Source: Citrifermentans bremense R1 (lineage in GTDB: Bacteria; Desulfobacterota; Desulfuromonadia; Geobacterales; Geobacteraceae). Taken from it: a stretch of DNA of 64,000 nucleotides. Shown here one piece after another: positions 16,546 to 29,657 of the stretch. The first letter of the stretch is position 1. Each line of letters begins with the position of its first letter. The stretch is taken from assembly GCF_000426865.1 (NCBI RefSeq), contig NZ_KE384581.1:124001-188000 (forward strand), given 5' to 3'. Under the pieces are notes generated by a model. It searched no databases. It saw only the letters and a list, made by a program, of their open reading frames with translations, and was not told the origin of the DNA. A program made the position numbers and the translations under genes.

Positions 16546-17829
16546 TTACGCGGGAGAGTGCACTGGCAGCACGTTCCCCCCCTCGGGTATCACGTAGGCG
16601 CGATACTTTTCGGGGAGCATCGGGAGCGCTGCGCTCATCGCTTCTTCCAGCGTCTGCGCGGGGGTCATTCCCATGGTCCTGACTTCTTCCCCGGGGAGCC
16701 GGGAAACCAGCACTACCTTGAATCGCTCCGCCTTCTCCTTCACCGACCAGGCCGTCTGCCCGTTGATCTCGTAGCGTTTTCTCAGTGCCGATTCCAACTC
16801 GAAGCAGGTGGGGTAGCCGAACCAGTTGAAGAAGGTGGCGTTGCCGTAGCCGTCGCGGCATTCCGCGAGAAGCACCATGACCCCTCCCGGTTTCAGGGCG
16901 CGGCTTGCATACTCCATCGACTTGTGCGCCTGGATCAGGTTGATGTCCTTCGGGAAACCGCCGCAGGAGACCAGCACCAGGTCGGCTAATTCGTCGATGG
17001 GGGCCGAGAAGGCGTCGGCGTAAAAGCGGCACCCTGCCAGGTGGGCGTCACGCCAGTCGCCGGCAAAGGCGGCAACGATCTTCTTGTCCGGGCCGAGCAC
17101 GGTGTTCAGGATGAACTCGGGGGGGCGCTTGCCGCACGCTTCCAGCATCGCCTCGTGCACCGGGTTCCCCTCCAGGTTCCCCGTTACCGCCTTGGGATGC
17201 CTGCCGCTTCCCTCTTCCGGGTTCAACAGGGCAAAGTGGCTCGCCATGCAACTGCGCCGGCTGGAGACGCCTGGAAGCAGGCTTTTCCTTCCGCCGCCAA
17301 ATCCCGCGAAGTAGTGAAAGGTAATTGCGCCGGTAAGGATGAGCCGGTCCGCCTCCGCGACGCAACGGTTTATCTCGACCGGCACACCGCGTGAGGTCTC
17401 CCCCAGGTACACCAGCGCGCCGGGGTCGTCGCAGTCGTGGTCGCTGACCCTGACCCGGCCGTACACCTCACCGAGGATCTTTCTCTGCTCGGCTTCGGTC
17501 TGTTTGCGATGTATCCCCAGTGCGATCACTATCTCTATATCGCGGTCCCTGATTCCGGCCTGGTTCAGGCGGGACACCAGCATGGGGAGGTAAACCTCGC
17601 TGCCGGTGGGCCTGGTGACGTCGGAGGTGACGACGACCACCTTTTCTCCGGGTCTGAAGGCCGACAGGGCCTGCTCACAACCCGCCATTGCTTTCTCTAT
17701 GAGTTGGGACGGCGAACCCTGCGGGACAAAGGGGCGGGGGCGCAGCACCGAAAGAATACGGTCGGGAGAGATCTGCAGAGGATAAGTTTGATCGCCACAT
17801 TTAAGATCGAGCATCGCGTTATGATACAT
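16546..17829 (-). CDS. larA: Nickel-pincer lactate racemase, LarA family
   Basis: A 427-residue LarA/DUF2088 protein. Family residues are visible: VTSDVTRPTG near residue 70, IALGIHRKQ near 105, HYFAGFGGGRKSLLPGV near 172-188 with the lysine that would carry the nickel-pincer cofactor, SHFALLNPEEG, and FPKDINLIQAHKS with a catalytic-type lysine. It interconverts L- and D-lactate or a related 2-hydroxyacid. The cofactor enzymes LarB, LarC and LarE are not in this window. The start at 17829 has no clear Shine-Dalgarno; ATG 17814 (Met6) is equally possible and also lacks one. It is probably cotranscribed with the oxidase (53-base gap). Confidence 0.85.
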   Translation of the reverse strand: MYHNAMLDLKCGDQTYPLQISPDRILSVLRPRPFVPQGSPSQLIEKAMAGCEQALSAFRPGEKVVVVTSDVTRPTGSEVYLPMLVSRLNQAGIRDRDIEIVIALGIHRKQTEAEQRKILGEVYGRVRVSDHDCDDPGALVYLGETSRGVPVEINRCVAEADRLILTGAITFHYFAGFGGGRKSLLPGVSSRRSCMASHFALLNPEEGSGRHPKAVTGNLEGNPVHEAMLEACGKRPPEFILNTVLGPDKKIVAAFAGDWRDAHLAGCRFYADAFSAPIDELADLVLVSCGGFPKDINLIQAHKSMEYASRALKPGGVMVLLAECRDGYGNATFFNWFGYPTCFELESALRKRYEINGQTAWSVKEKAERFKVVLVSRLPGEEVRTMGMTPAQTLEEAMSAALPMLPEKYRAYVIPEGGNVLPVHSPA

Positions 17830-18098
17830 ATTCGAGATTGAATGCGCAACTGTTTACCGGACGCTGACTATGTCAAAGGCGCGGCGACACTGGCAGGAAA
17901 CGGCGAGTTGCAGATCACTGCTGCCGCGGTGTCTCATTGAGCCTAGCCCATACCCTATTAGATGAGATGAGAGCTGCGGTCGCTATGTCGGCACTCATCT
18001 ACTGTGACTGGGCCGGCGTATACGCGATCAGGGGTAGTTGGTCAGCAGTTAAAAGCGCAAAACATTTAATCTTTTCGCACCGTAGATAATGAATTAGA

Positions 18099-18127
18099 TT
18101 GACAAAAGGCACGCTTTTCGATAACAA
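18099..18127 (+). promoter_or_regulatory. Putative sigma-70 promoter of hppA
   Basis: TTGACA (18099-18104), 17 bases, TAACAA (18122-18127), leaving an mRNA leader of about 80 bases. A strong AGGAGG Shine-Dalgarno follows at 18198-18203. The rest of the gap 17830-18212 shows only short, unremarkable inverted repeats. Confidence 0.55.
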
Positions 18128-18212
18128 TCACCCGTTTTTATGAAAGGATTTATACTGCGCATAGGGAAGTCACGCCTTTTTGAGGCATATCTAAATAGGA
18201 GGATTTTTTTCA

Positions 18213-20255
<2,043 letters not shown>

Positions 20256-20271
20256 CAACAGGCTTTGGCTG

Positions 20272-20315
20272 AAACTAAAAAGGCGTCCCGGATTTCCGGG
20301 GCGCCTTTTTAGTTT
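20272..20315 (+). terminator. Strong rho-independent terminator of hppA
   Basis: AAACTAAAAAGGCG (20272-20285) pairs with 20302-20315, with CCCGG/CCGGG extending the stem inside. It is flanked by A and T tracts and so works in both directions. Confidence 0.93.
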
Positions 20316-20435
20316 CCCCTCGGTGCCAGCGGGATCGATCCGCATCCAATCCGAAGGGGCATTTACACAAGATCCTTTATACGCCCCCCGAAAGTGGGAT
20401 TCGGGTAGGGAATAGTAAAGTCTCGCGGAGAATTG

Positions 20436-20740
20436 TGCAATTCCGATTCGGAATTAACAATTCCGGCTCGGGTTTAAGCAATTCTGATTCGGGTTTATGC
20501 TATTTCGATTCGAGTTTGTGCAATTCCGGTTCGGGTTTATGCAATTCTGATTTGGGAATTGTTAAATCGATTTGAAAATAGTGAAATTCTGCTCGGAATA
20601 GTGCTATTTGATCTGGAATAGCGCTATTTGACTTGGAATAGCGCTATTTGACTTGGAATAGTGCTATTTGATTTGGAATAGTGCTATTTGATTTGGAATA
20701 GTGCTATTTGATTTGGAATAGTGCTATTTGATTTGGAATA
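20436..20740. repeat. Graded 20/21-bp tandem repeat array (about 15 units)
   Basis: Units read in phase from 20436 to 20740. The right-hand units, 20661-20740, are four identical copies of GTGCTATTTGATTTGGAATA. Units 20601-20660 differ at one to three bases and include AATAGCGCTATT, a perfect palindrome. Units further left are progressively more diverged (for example GCAATTCTGATTCGGGTTTA) and mostly 21 bases long. The array starts about 120 bases past the hppA terminator and ends about 55 bases before the glgA stop; no gene lies in 20316-20795. The gradient suggests the array grew from one end. Confidence 0.9.
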
Positions 20741-20795
20741 GCGAAAAGCTGCTCCGCAGCGCCCCATTTCACTCGCAACAGCGCAGCCCGCAGTC

Positions 20796-22352
20796 TCAGG
20801 GGGTGTTGCAACCGGGAATGGTGGGGCGATTGCGGAATTCCCGAGGGGTAAGTCGAGAGGTGGTCTGCCCGTACCGCTCCTCGCCCAGCTTTCTTCTCAT
20901 TGCCTCCAGGTAGAGCCGCTCGTACTTGGCGGCCGCGTCCTCCCAGGTGAACCTCTTGGCCATGGCGTTTTGCCTGAGCGAGTGGATGCCTTCCTTGTCC
21001 TGGTACCAGGTGTGTACGGCCCAGCCGACGGTGTCGAACAGGGCGCCGGCGTTCAGGTCCCAGAACTTGAAACCGTCCCCGCTGCGGGTTTGGGCATCTA
21101 AGTTCTGCACCGAGTCGTCCAGCCCGCCCGTGGCGCGCACGATGGGGATGGTGCCGTAGCGCATGCTGTACATCTGGTTCAATCCGCACGGCTCGAAAGC
21201 CGAGGGCATCAGGAAGAAGTCGCACCCACCCTCTATCTGGTGGGCGAGCGCGTTGTCGTAGCCGATACGGCAAGCGAAACGGTCGGGGCGCCCGGCGGCC
21301 ATCCCCCCGAAGTAGAAGTGAGCCCAAGGCTCGCCCGCCCCCAAGAGCACGAGCTGCACGTCGAGTTCGAGGATCCGTGGCAGCGCCTGGGCCAGCACGT
21401 CTATCCCCTTTTGCTTCACCAGGCGGGACACCATTCCTATCAGCGGCACGTCTTCACGCTCCGGAAGCCCCAGCGTGCGTTGCAGCTCGCGCTTGCACAC
21501 TCCCTTCCCCGCAAGGTCCCGCGCGCTGTAGTTGGCCGGAAGCAGCGGGTCCCCCTCAGGGTTCCACTCCTCATAGTCGACGCCGTTCAATATCCCGGAG
21601 AGTTCCCCCGCCCGTTCCCGCACCACACCTTCCAGCCCCCAGCCGTATTCCGGCGTCTGGATCTCCCGCGCATACCCCTGGCTCACCGTGTTGAGGAGCG
21701 TGGCGTGGTAGATCCCCCCTTTCAGGAGGTTCACCTGGTTCTCTTTTTCCAGCTCCAGATAGGTGAAGTGCTCCCATCCGATCCCGAGCACGTCCATGGC
21801 TCCTTCGTAGAAGCTTCCCTGGTGCTGCATGTTGTGGATGGTGAGTAGAGACGCCGACTGCGAGAGGTACTGGTCGTGCCGGTACCAGCTGTTCATCAGA
21901 ACGGGGACGGCTGCCGTATGCCAGTCGTGGGCATGCACCAGGTCCGGTGTGAAGCGGATCATCTTGCACAGTTCCAGGCTCGCCTTGGAGAGGAAGATGA
22001 AGCGGTTGTCGTTGTCGAGATACCCCTTGTTGTCCCGTTCGTAAAGGGAGTCCCTGCCGTAGAACTCCTCGTGCTCCAGGAAGTAGATGGGGACGTCGCT
22101 GCCGGGGATGCGCCCTTCCAGGACGCCGCAGTACATCTCGCCGATGATCCCCATCGGCACGACCAGCGCGCCCGGGAGTTGGCGCAGCCGGTAGCGGTCG
22201 CGGTCCACCTTGTAATAGCGGGGCATCACCACCCGGACGTCATGCCCTCTGGCTTCGAGGTATTTCGGGAGAGCGCCGACGACGTCGGCAAGCCCGCCTT
22301 CCTTGGCGAAGGGAACTGCTTCGGAAGCGGTAATGAGGATGTTCAGACGCAT
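20796..22352 (-). CDS. glgA: Glycogen synthase (ADP-glucose type)
   Basis: A 518-residue GT5 glycosyltransferase that elongates alpha-1,4-glucan from ADP-glucose. The N-terminal Rossmann domain has the substrate loop KEGGLADVVGALPK at residues 17-30. HAHDWHTAAVP lies near residue 143 and TIHNMQHQG near 171. The C-terminal GT-B domain has GMVSRLVKQKGID near 305 and the EX7E-type motif in MPSAFEPCGLNQMYSMRYG near 390. The chain extends about 30 residues past the usual family end with a polar tail (REFRNRPTIPG). The start codon is ATG. No other glycogen gene is adjacent. Confidence 0.95.
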   Translation of the reverse strand: MRLNILITASEAVPFAKEGGLADVVGALPKYLEARGHDVRVVMPRYYKVDRDRYRLRQLPGALVVPMGIIGEMYCGVLEGRIPGSDVPIYFLEHEEFYGRDSLYERDNKGYLDNDNRFIFLSKASLELCKMIRFTPDLVHAHDWHTAAVPVLMNSWYRHDQYLSQSASLLTIHNMQHQGSFYEGAMDVLGIGWEHFTYLELEKENQVNLLKGGIYHATLLNTVSQGYAREIQTPEYGWGLEGVVRERAGELSGILNGVDYEEWNPEGDPLLPANYSARDLAGKGVCKRELQRTLGLPEREDVPLIGMVSRLVKQKGIDVLAQALPRILELDVQLVLLGAGEPWAHFYFGGMAAGRPDRFACRIGYDNALAHQIEGGCDFFLMPSAFEPCGLNQMYSMRYGTIPIVRATGGLDDSVQNLDAQTRSGDGFKFWDLNAGALFDTVGWAVHTWYQDKEGIHSLRQNAMAKRFTWEDAAAKYERLYLEAMRRKLGEERYGQTTSRLTPREFRNRPTIPGCNTP

Positions 22353-22435
22353 ATGGATCGGCTCCTGTGGCTTATCTTTGTGGCCAAGGCCTCAGAAAAA
22401 ATATCATGCAAAATGAGCGGCGCAATTGATCCCTG

Positions 22436-23695
22436 TTAATTATTCCGACGCTCGCCGGTGGACGCCATGGCCCTCAGGGCGGCTACCCTCTCCACGACGG
22501 GGGGATGGCTGTAATAAAACCCGGCATACAGCGGGTGAGGATGGAGGTTCGAGAGGTTCTCGCAGGAGAGCTTGACGAGGGCCGAGGCGAGGGCGTGCGG
22601 AGCCCCGCTGAGCTCTACGGCGAACCGGTCCGCCTCGCGCTCGTTGCGGCGGGAGAGCCAGGAGCCGACGGGGGTGAACGGGAAGGAGGCGATGGAGAGG
22701 ATGAAGCTGACCAAGAGCACCTGGGCCGGGAAGGAGGCCTCTTGGTGGCCGAAGAGTCCCGGGAGCCCACCCCAGCCGATCAACTGGTGCACCAGGAAGA
22801 AGACCGCGAGTGCCACGCTCTCCATGAGGAGCAGCTGCTTCCAGATGTGCCCCTTCTTCCAGTGGCCGGTTTCGTGCGCCAGGATGGTCAGCAACTCCTG
22901 GCGATCCATCTGCTTCAGGAGGGTGTCGTACAAAACGATCCTCTTCACATGTCCTATGCCGGTGAAGTAGGCGTTGGAGTGGAGGCTGCGGCGGGAGGCG
23001 TCCATCTGCAATACCCCCTTCACCTCGATCCCAGCCCTGTCCAGCATGACCCGTATCTCCGCCTCCAACTCGGGATCGGACAGCGGCTCGAACTTGGAGA
23101 AGAGCGGCTCGATCACGTAGGGCGAGAGGTAGATCATGGTGATGGAGAAGAGCGCGAAGAAGCCCCAGACCCAGAGCCACCAGAGTTCCGGGGAGTGCCG
23201 GACCAGCAACAGTGCCGCGCTCACCAGGATTCCCGTGAGAAGCGCCGAAATGAGCATCGACTTGAAGAAATCGGAAAGCCAGAGGCCGGGCGTCGTGGTG
23301 TTGAAGCCGTAGCGCCGCTCCAGTCGGAAGGTGCTGTAGAGCGAGAAGGGGATCTCCAGGACGCTCTGCGCCAGGAAGATGAGAAGCATGAAGGTGAGCC
23401 CCCGGACCAGGTAAGAGCCGGAAAGGGAGGCGATCCAGTGGTCGTAAAGGGGGAGCAAAGGGGTGAACAGGAAAACGAGAAGCAGCGCGCTGTCGTAGAT
23501 TGACTCAACGAGACCTACCCTGTGCTGCTCCAGGGTGTAGCGCGCCGATTTAGCCAGCGCCTCCTGGTCTATGGCCCCGGCGAACCCCTCGGGTATAGTG
23601 GTGCCGTACCGCTTCAGGTGGCGCAGGTTCAGGTAACGCAACAGGTAGGCGACGGCAAAGCGAACCAGGAACAGGGATATCAGGAGGGTCTTCAT
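22436..23695 (-). CDS. M48-family integral membrane zinc metalloprotease (Ste24/CaaX-protease-like)
   Basis: A 419-residue protein from ATG 23695, which has GAGG just upstream; an in-frame start at 23746 would add 17 polar residues. It carries an N-terminal signal-anchor, several membrane segments (LLLVFLFTPLLPLYDHW, YLVRGLTFMLLIFLAQSV, LWWLWVWGFFALFSITMIY) and the zinc motif HETGHWKKGH. The third ligand region is RNEREADRFAVEL, and YYSHPPVVERVAAL is the conserved C-terminal block. It probably degrades misfolded or prenyl-like membrane substrates at the inner membrane. It shares strand with glgA (84-base gap), but no functional link is evident. Confidence 0.9.
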   Translation of the reverse strand: MKTLLISLFLVRFAVAYLLRYLNLRHLKRYGTTIPEGFAGAIDQEALAKSARYTLEQHRVGLVESIYDSALLLVFLFTPLLPLYDHWIASLSGSYLVRGLTFMLLIFLAQSVLEIPFSLYSTFRLERRYGFNTTTPGLWLSDFFKSMLISALLTGILVSAALLLVRHSPELWWLWVWGFFALFSITMIYLSPYVIEPLFSKFEPLSDPELEAEIRVMLDRAGIEVKGVLQMDASRRSLHSNAYFTGIGHVKRIVLYDTLLKQMDRQELLTILAHETGHWKKGHIWKQLLLMESVALAVFFLVHQLIGWGGLPGLFGHQEASFPAQVLLVSFILSIASFPFTPVGSWLSRRNEREADRFAVELSGAPHALASALVKLSCENLSNLHPHPLYAGFYYSHPPVVERVAALRAMASTGERRNN

Positions 23696-23783
23696 GGCGG
23701 CCTCTTTAGTTGGGTTTAGTCCGTTTCTGTCCGGGCAGCTCAGCAAGCGGCCGGGGATAAGTTTTCCACTCCGGGGCTTCTTG

Positions 23784-23819
23784 ACTAAAAAAGGCCCCCC
23801 GTCATAGGCGGGGGGCCTT
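23784..23819 (-). terminator. Rho-independent terminator
   Basis: AAGGCCCCCCG (23791-23801) pairs perfectly with 23809-23819 around a seven-base loop. On the minus strand it is followed by TTTTTTAG, ending the OB-fold protein transcript before the protease gene. Confidence 0.92.
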
Positions 23820-23841
23820 CGTTTGCTCTCTTCGGGCGGCG

Positions 23842-24705
23842 TTACTTCTTGACGCTCCCTTTTTCGATGATGGCGGTGTACTTGTAGCCGCCGCCGAAAT
23901 CCTTGTCTTTGGCGAGCGTGCCGGAGACCGTGATGATGTCCCCTTCTTCAGCCAGATCGGTCGTGGTGACCACCAGATCGTTGGTCTTCTTCTTCGCGTT
24001 GCCGGTGCCGTCCTGCAGGTGGATCCAGTTTTTGCCCATGATTCCGGAGGCAACCTTCACTACCTGGCCCTTGACGACGACCTGCTTGCCGTTCAGGGAG
24101 CCGCGCTTGGAGAAGATCTCCTCGACGGTGTAGGCGTTGGCGCCGGTGGCCTTTGCCACCTTGATTGGGCCTGCAGGCGCTTTCTTCTCGCTGGCGGCGG
24201 GTTTTGCCGAGGCGGTCTTGGCGCCTGCGATCTCGGGAGAGCCGCAGAACAGGATGTCATCGAACTTGCGGTTGAGCGCCTTGCTCTGGAAGCCGCCCAT
24301 GGACATGCATCCCTTGAAGGAGAGGGTGTCCCCTACCTTGGTAGGAAGGACGGGATAGGCGACCCAGGTCTTGGTCCCACCGCTGTCGATGTTGGCGTAG
24401 GTGTATCCCCCGCCGTCCATGGTCTCCACGACCTTGCCCGCAGGGTTCAGGTTGGGAGGCGGTGCTGCCGCTGCGCCTTCTGCAGCGGGGGCGGCCCCTC
24501 CGCCCATCATCATGTGACCGCTCTTGGAGACCGATTCCTTTATCGCCTCGACTTTGGACGCTTCGACTTTGGGCGCCTCGACTTTGGACGCCTCGGCTTT
24601 GGACGCCTCAGCTTTTTCGGGGGCCTGCGGTGCGTCAGCGCAGGTGCCGGCTACGGGCAGTGCGAGTGTGAGTAATACCGACATGATTGTTGAGTAACGT
24701 TTCAT
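23842..24705 (-). CDS. Exported OB-fold protein with repeated Lys/Glu/Ala linker (NrfJ-like)
   Basis: A 287-residue protein with a signal peptide ending in GTCA. A linker of five-residue repeats (KAEAS, KVEAP, KVEAS, KVEAI) covers about residues 31-57. Then comes a methionine/glycine/alanine-rich stretch, a domain with two cysteines (FKGCMSMGGFQ and ILFCGSPE) and a C-terminal OB-fold (QVVVKGQVVKVASGIMGKNWIHLQDGTG). The OB-fold block resembles periplasmic proteins annotated NrfJ-like in this group. No heme motif is present. The linker is also repetitive at DNA level, so its copy number may vary between strains. The role is unknown. Confidence 0.75.
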   Translation of the reverse strand: MKRYSTIMSVLLTLALPVAGTCADAPQAPEKAEASKAEASKVEAPKVEASKVEAIKESVSKSGHMMMGGGAAPAAEGAAAAPPPNLNPAGKVVETMDGGGYTYANIDSGGTKTWVAYPVLPTKVGDTLSFKGCMSMGGFQSKALNRKFDDILFCGSPEIAGAKTASAKPAASEKKAPAGPIKVAKATGANAYTVEEIFSKRGSLNGKQVVVKGQVVKVASGIMGKNWIHLQDGTGNAKKKTNDLVVTTTDLAEEGDIITVSGTLAKDKDFGGGYKYTAIIEKGSVKK

Positions 24706-24737
24706 TCAGGAACTCCCCCCAGGGTAGGTGCCGCAAG

Positions 24738-24767
24738 CGCGGCGCAAAGCAGCAGCTTTGCGCCGCG
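24738..24767. repeat. Perfect 13-bp hairpin downstream of clpB
   Basis: CGCGGCGCAAAGC (24738-24750) and its exact complement (24755-24767) with an AGCA loop. A second small stem (ACTATC/GATAGT) follows at about 24770-24790. No T-run adjoins, so this is at most a weak terminator or a 3'-end stabiliser of the clpB mRNA. Confidence 0.6.
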
Positions 24768-24820
24768 TACACTATCAGCTTTGCCGATAGTTGGCAATTT
24801 ATTAATTACCGTTTACAGCA

Positions 24821-27415
<2,595 letters not shown>

Positions 27416-27441
27416 GGGAGTGCCTCCTAAAGTCCTAGAAG

Positions 27442-27470
27442 AAGATAAGTAGGGGGATGGGTAGTGTCAA
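27442..27470 (-). promoter_or_regulatory. Putative clpB promoter
   Basis: On the minus strand, TTGACA (27470-27465), 17 bases and TATCTT (27447-27442). The same stretch contains CTTGACA followed by a C-rich block and TTAT, vaguely like a sigma-32 promoter but with spacing too short, so the sigma factor is uncertain. Confidence 0.45.
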
Positions 27471-27666
27471 GGCTGGGCGAGGTTTTTAGCTTGAGAGTAT
27501 GGGCGGGAGCGCCCGTAATGTCTGCCGCTTCGCCAATGCTTGTGGTGCGCGGCAAGATATGGCATTATCCGCACGGTACAAAGCGATCCGTAAGCAACTT
27601 TGCAGGCGCGGTGGTACCTGGTTCAGGCACAAGCAACGACGCTGTGAGATTGGTAGGGGAAGAATT

Positions 27667-28230
27667 GTGGCAAAGCTGACATTGAACGAAAAGGAACATG
27701 GCGTCGCGGAAGATCTGGAGCTGGATGCCGGGGACGAAGTCGCTGCCGCTATCGAGGAAGATTGGGACGATCCCATTCCGGATGATGATCTTTACTACGG
27801 GGATGACCCGGAAGAGGTTCTCGAAGATGAGCCGGACGACGCCGAGGAGCTGGTGTGGGACGGCGACGACCTGTCGAGGCCGGTGGTTCCGACGCCCGGA
27901 TGCGCCGTCAGTTTCTTTGCCGACAACAAGCGTCATCACGCCATCTGTCTTGCCATCATCGGCGACGAGGTGCTCCTGGAGCATAAAGACGCCACCCGCT
28001 GTTTCCTCTTCATCGGCAAGGTGACGGAGATCGTGCCGCGCATCCGGCGCGGAGTCGTCTCTGCCACCATAACCGTCGGAACACTGAAAAAATGCCGCTA
28101 CCACTCGGTTCCCAAGAAGTGGCTCCAGGAGATGATTCGGACGGGGCAGAGCTGGAAGGGGATGGAGGGTGGAGGAAAAGTGGCGCCCCCTCCGGGCGAT
28201 CTTTTGAAGGGGCAGATGGACCTTTTTTGA
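27667..28230 (+). CDS. Acidic protein of unknown function
   Basis: A 187-residue protein from GTG 27667, which has AGGGGAAG just upstream; an in-frame ATG at 27499 would add 56 residues of poor, basic sequence. Residues about 10-80 are strikingly acidic (DDDLYYGDDPEEVLEDEPDD). Residues about 85-150 look like a small beta domain (TPGCAVSFFADNKRHHAICLA, IGDEVLLEHKDATRCFLFIG, VTEIVPRIRRGVVSATITVG). The tail is basic then plain. The gene is divergent from clpB and ends at its own terminator. I recognise no family; a role in stress or RNA/protein binding would be a guess. Confidence 0.7.
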   Translation: MAKLTLNEKEHGVAEDLELDAGDEVAAAIEEDWDDPIPDDDLYYGDDPEEVLEDEPDDAEELVWDGDDLSRPVVPTPGCAVSFFADNKRHHAICLAIIGDEVLLEHKDATRCFLFIGKVTEIVPRIRRGVVSATITVGTLKKCRYHSVPKKWLQEMIRTGQSWKGMEGGGKVAPPPGDLLKGQMDLF

Positions 28231-28305
28231 GAGTTGGGAGAGACGCAGTGAGTTGCGTTTGGACACAGCAGCAGGAGGGCGGCAGCTCTTCTTCCTACAA
28301 ATGAC

Positions 28306-28343
28306 GATGGCCGCGCGGGAAGCACACGCGCGGCCATCCTGTT
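28306..28343 (+). terminator. Rho-independent terminator
   Basis: GATGGCCGCGCG (28306-28317) pairs exactly with 28327-28338, followed by CTGTTTTT. It ends the acidic-protein gene in the convergent gap with ilvE. Confidence 0.9.
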
Positions 28344-28350
28344 TTTGGGG

Positions 28351-29421
28351 CTAGACCTTCCTGATCCAGCCGAATCGGTCTTCGATCTTGCCGGTCTGGA
28401 TCCCGGTCAGCGTGTCGTAGAGCACCTGGGTGTACTTCCCGACGCCGCCGTTGCCCACCTGGACCGTATCGCCGGCGTAGCTCAGGGTACCGACCGGGGT
28501 TACCACAGCGGCGGTGCCGCTGCCGAACGCCTCGGTGATCTTCCCGCTTTTCAGATCCGCCATCAGGTCGTTGACGTCTATGCGCCGTTCCTCGATCTTC
28601 AGGTTCAACGACTTGGCCAGGGTAAGCACCGAGTCACGGGTGATGCCGTTGAGTATGCTTCCTTCAAGCGGCGCGGTGACGATGGTGTCGCCGTAGGCAA
28701 AGAACATGTTCATAGAGCCGACTTCCTCGATGTAGCGCTTGTGCACGCCGTCGAGCCAGAGCACCTGATCGAACCCTTTCTTCTTGGCCTCGAGTCCCGC
28801 CTTGAGCGAGCTGGCATAGTTGCCGCCGGTCTTGGCCTCGCCGGTGCCGCCGGGGGTGGCCCTCACGTAATGGTCCTCCACCATGATCTTCACGGGGTTG
28901 AAGCCGTTGGCGTAGTAGGCGCCGACCGGGCAGAGTATCACGTAGAAGTAGTAGTGGTCCGAAGGCTTGATGCCGACATGCGGCTCCACGGCGATCATGG
29001 CGGGGCGGATGTAGAGGGAGGTCCCTTCGGCGCCGGGGACCCATTCGCGCTCGGCGGCCACCAACTGCTCAATGCCGCTCACAAAGAGTTCCTCGGGGAT
29101 CTCGGGCATGCAGAGCCGGTCCGCTGAGTGGTTGAAGCGGCGGGCGTTCATCTCGGGACGGAAGAGAGCGATGGTGCCGTCCTTCCAGCGGTAGGCCTTG
29201 AGACCTTCGAAGATTTCCTGGGCATAATGCAACACGAGCGCCGCCGGGTCGAGCTGGAACGGCTCGTACTTCTTGATCCTGGCATCTACCCACCCCTGGC
29301 CGACCTTCCACTCGATCAAAAGCATGCGGTCGGTGAAAATCGTGCCAAAGCCAAGCTGTGATTCGTCTTTGAATTTCGCCTTTTTCTCCCCCTCGCTGAG
29401 GGGCACTATCCTGATTTCCAT
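28351..29421 (-). CDS. ilvE: Branched-chain amino acid aminotransferase (group II)
   Basis: A 356-residue fold-type IV PLP enzyme that transaminates valine, leucine and isoleucine with 2-oxoglutarate. Signatures are YAQEIFEGLKAYRWKDG near residue 67, LYIRPAMIAVEP near 134, TGEAKTGGNYASSL near 195-208 with the PLP lysine in EAKTGG, and YIEEVGSMNMFFAYGD near 228. The pattern fits the longer eukaryote-like IlvE class, and length is normal. GGAGG precedes the ATG. It is a single gene divergent from rpoH. Confidence 0.95.
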   Translation of the reverse strand: MEIRIVPLSEGEKKAKFKDESQLGFGTIFTDRMLLIEWKVGQGWVDARIKKYEPFQLDPAALVLHYAQEIFEGLKAYRWKDGTIALFRPEMNARRFNHSADRLCMPEIPEELFVSGIEQLVAAEREWVPGAEGTSLYIRPAMIAVEPHVGIKPSDHYYFYVILCPVGAYYANGFNPVKIMVEDHYVRATPGGTGEAKTGGNYASSLKAGLEAKKKGFDQVLWLDGVHKRYIEEVGSMNMFFAYGDTIVTAPLEGSILNGITRDSVLTLAKSLNLKIEERRIDVNDLMADLKSGKITEAFGSGTAAVVTPVGTLSYAGDTVQVGNGGVGKYTQVLYDTLTGIQTGKIEDRFGWIRKV

Positions 29422-29558
29422 GTGGCAGAACCTCCGGTTTTCGGCGCCAGGCGTCGCTTTTATTCGATCTTTTCGTTTACCATATTCATGATAGGGGGCG
29501 CAAGCAATTTAACCCGCCGCAAGCCCCTGTTTCGGCCCCGGTTATTTCACGCAGGACC

Positions 29559-29587
29559 TTGATTTTTTACATGCTGCTTGTTATATT
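29559..29587 (+). promoter_or_regulatory. Promoter of rpoH
   Basis: TTGATT (29559-29564), 17 bases, TATATT (29582-29587). The CIRCE palindrome begins two bases downstream, where transcription should start. Confidence 0.65.
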
Positions 29588-29588
29588 G

Positions 29589-29615
29589 TTAGCGCTCGCG
29601 AGAGCGGAGTGCTAA
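29589..29615 (+). promoter_or_regulatory. CIRCE element (HrcA operator) controlling rpoH
   Basis: TTAGCGCTC (29589-29597), nine bases, GAGTGCTAA (29607-29615). This matches the CIRCE consensus TTAGCACTC-N9-GAGTGCTAA with a single change in the left arm. Its position directly downstream of the -10 box is typical for HrcA repression. HrcA itself is not in the window. Confidence 0.9.
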
Positions 29616-29657
29616 CAGCAGGAGGCAAAACCTGCACTCACAGGGGGTAACAGTACT

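Noticed and set aside
20436-20740. CRISPR array
   Set aside because: Units are contiguous 20/21-mers without spacers and no cas gene is present.
27442-27475. Sigma-32 promoter for clpB
   Set aside because: CTTGACA and a C-rich block are present but only about ten bases apart, too close; a sigma-70-type reading fits better.
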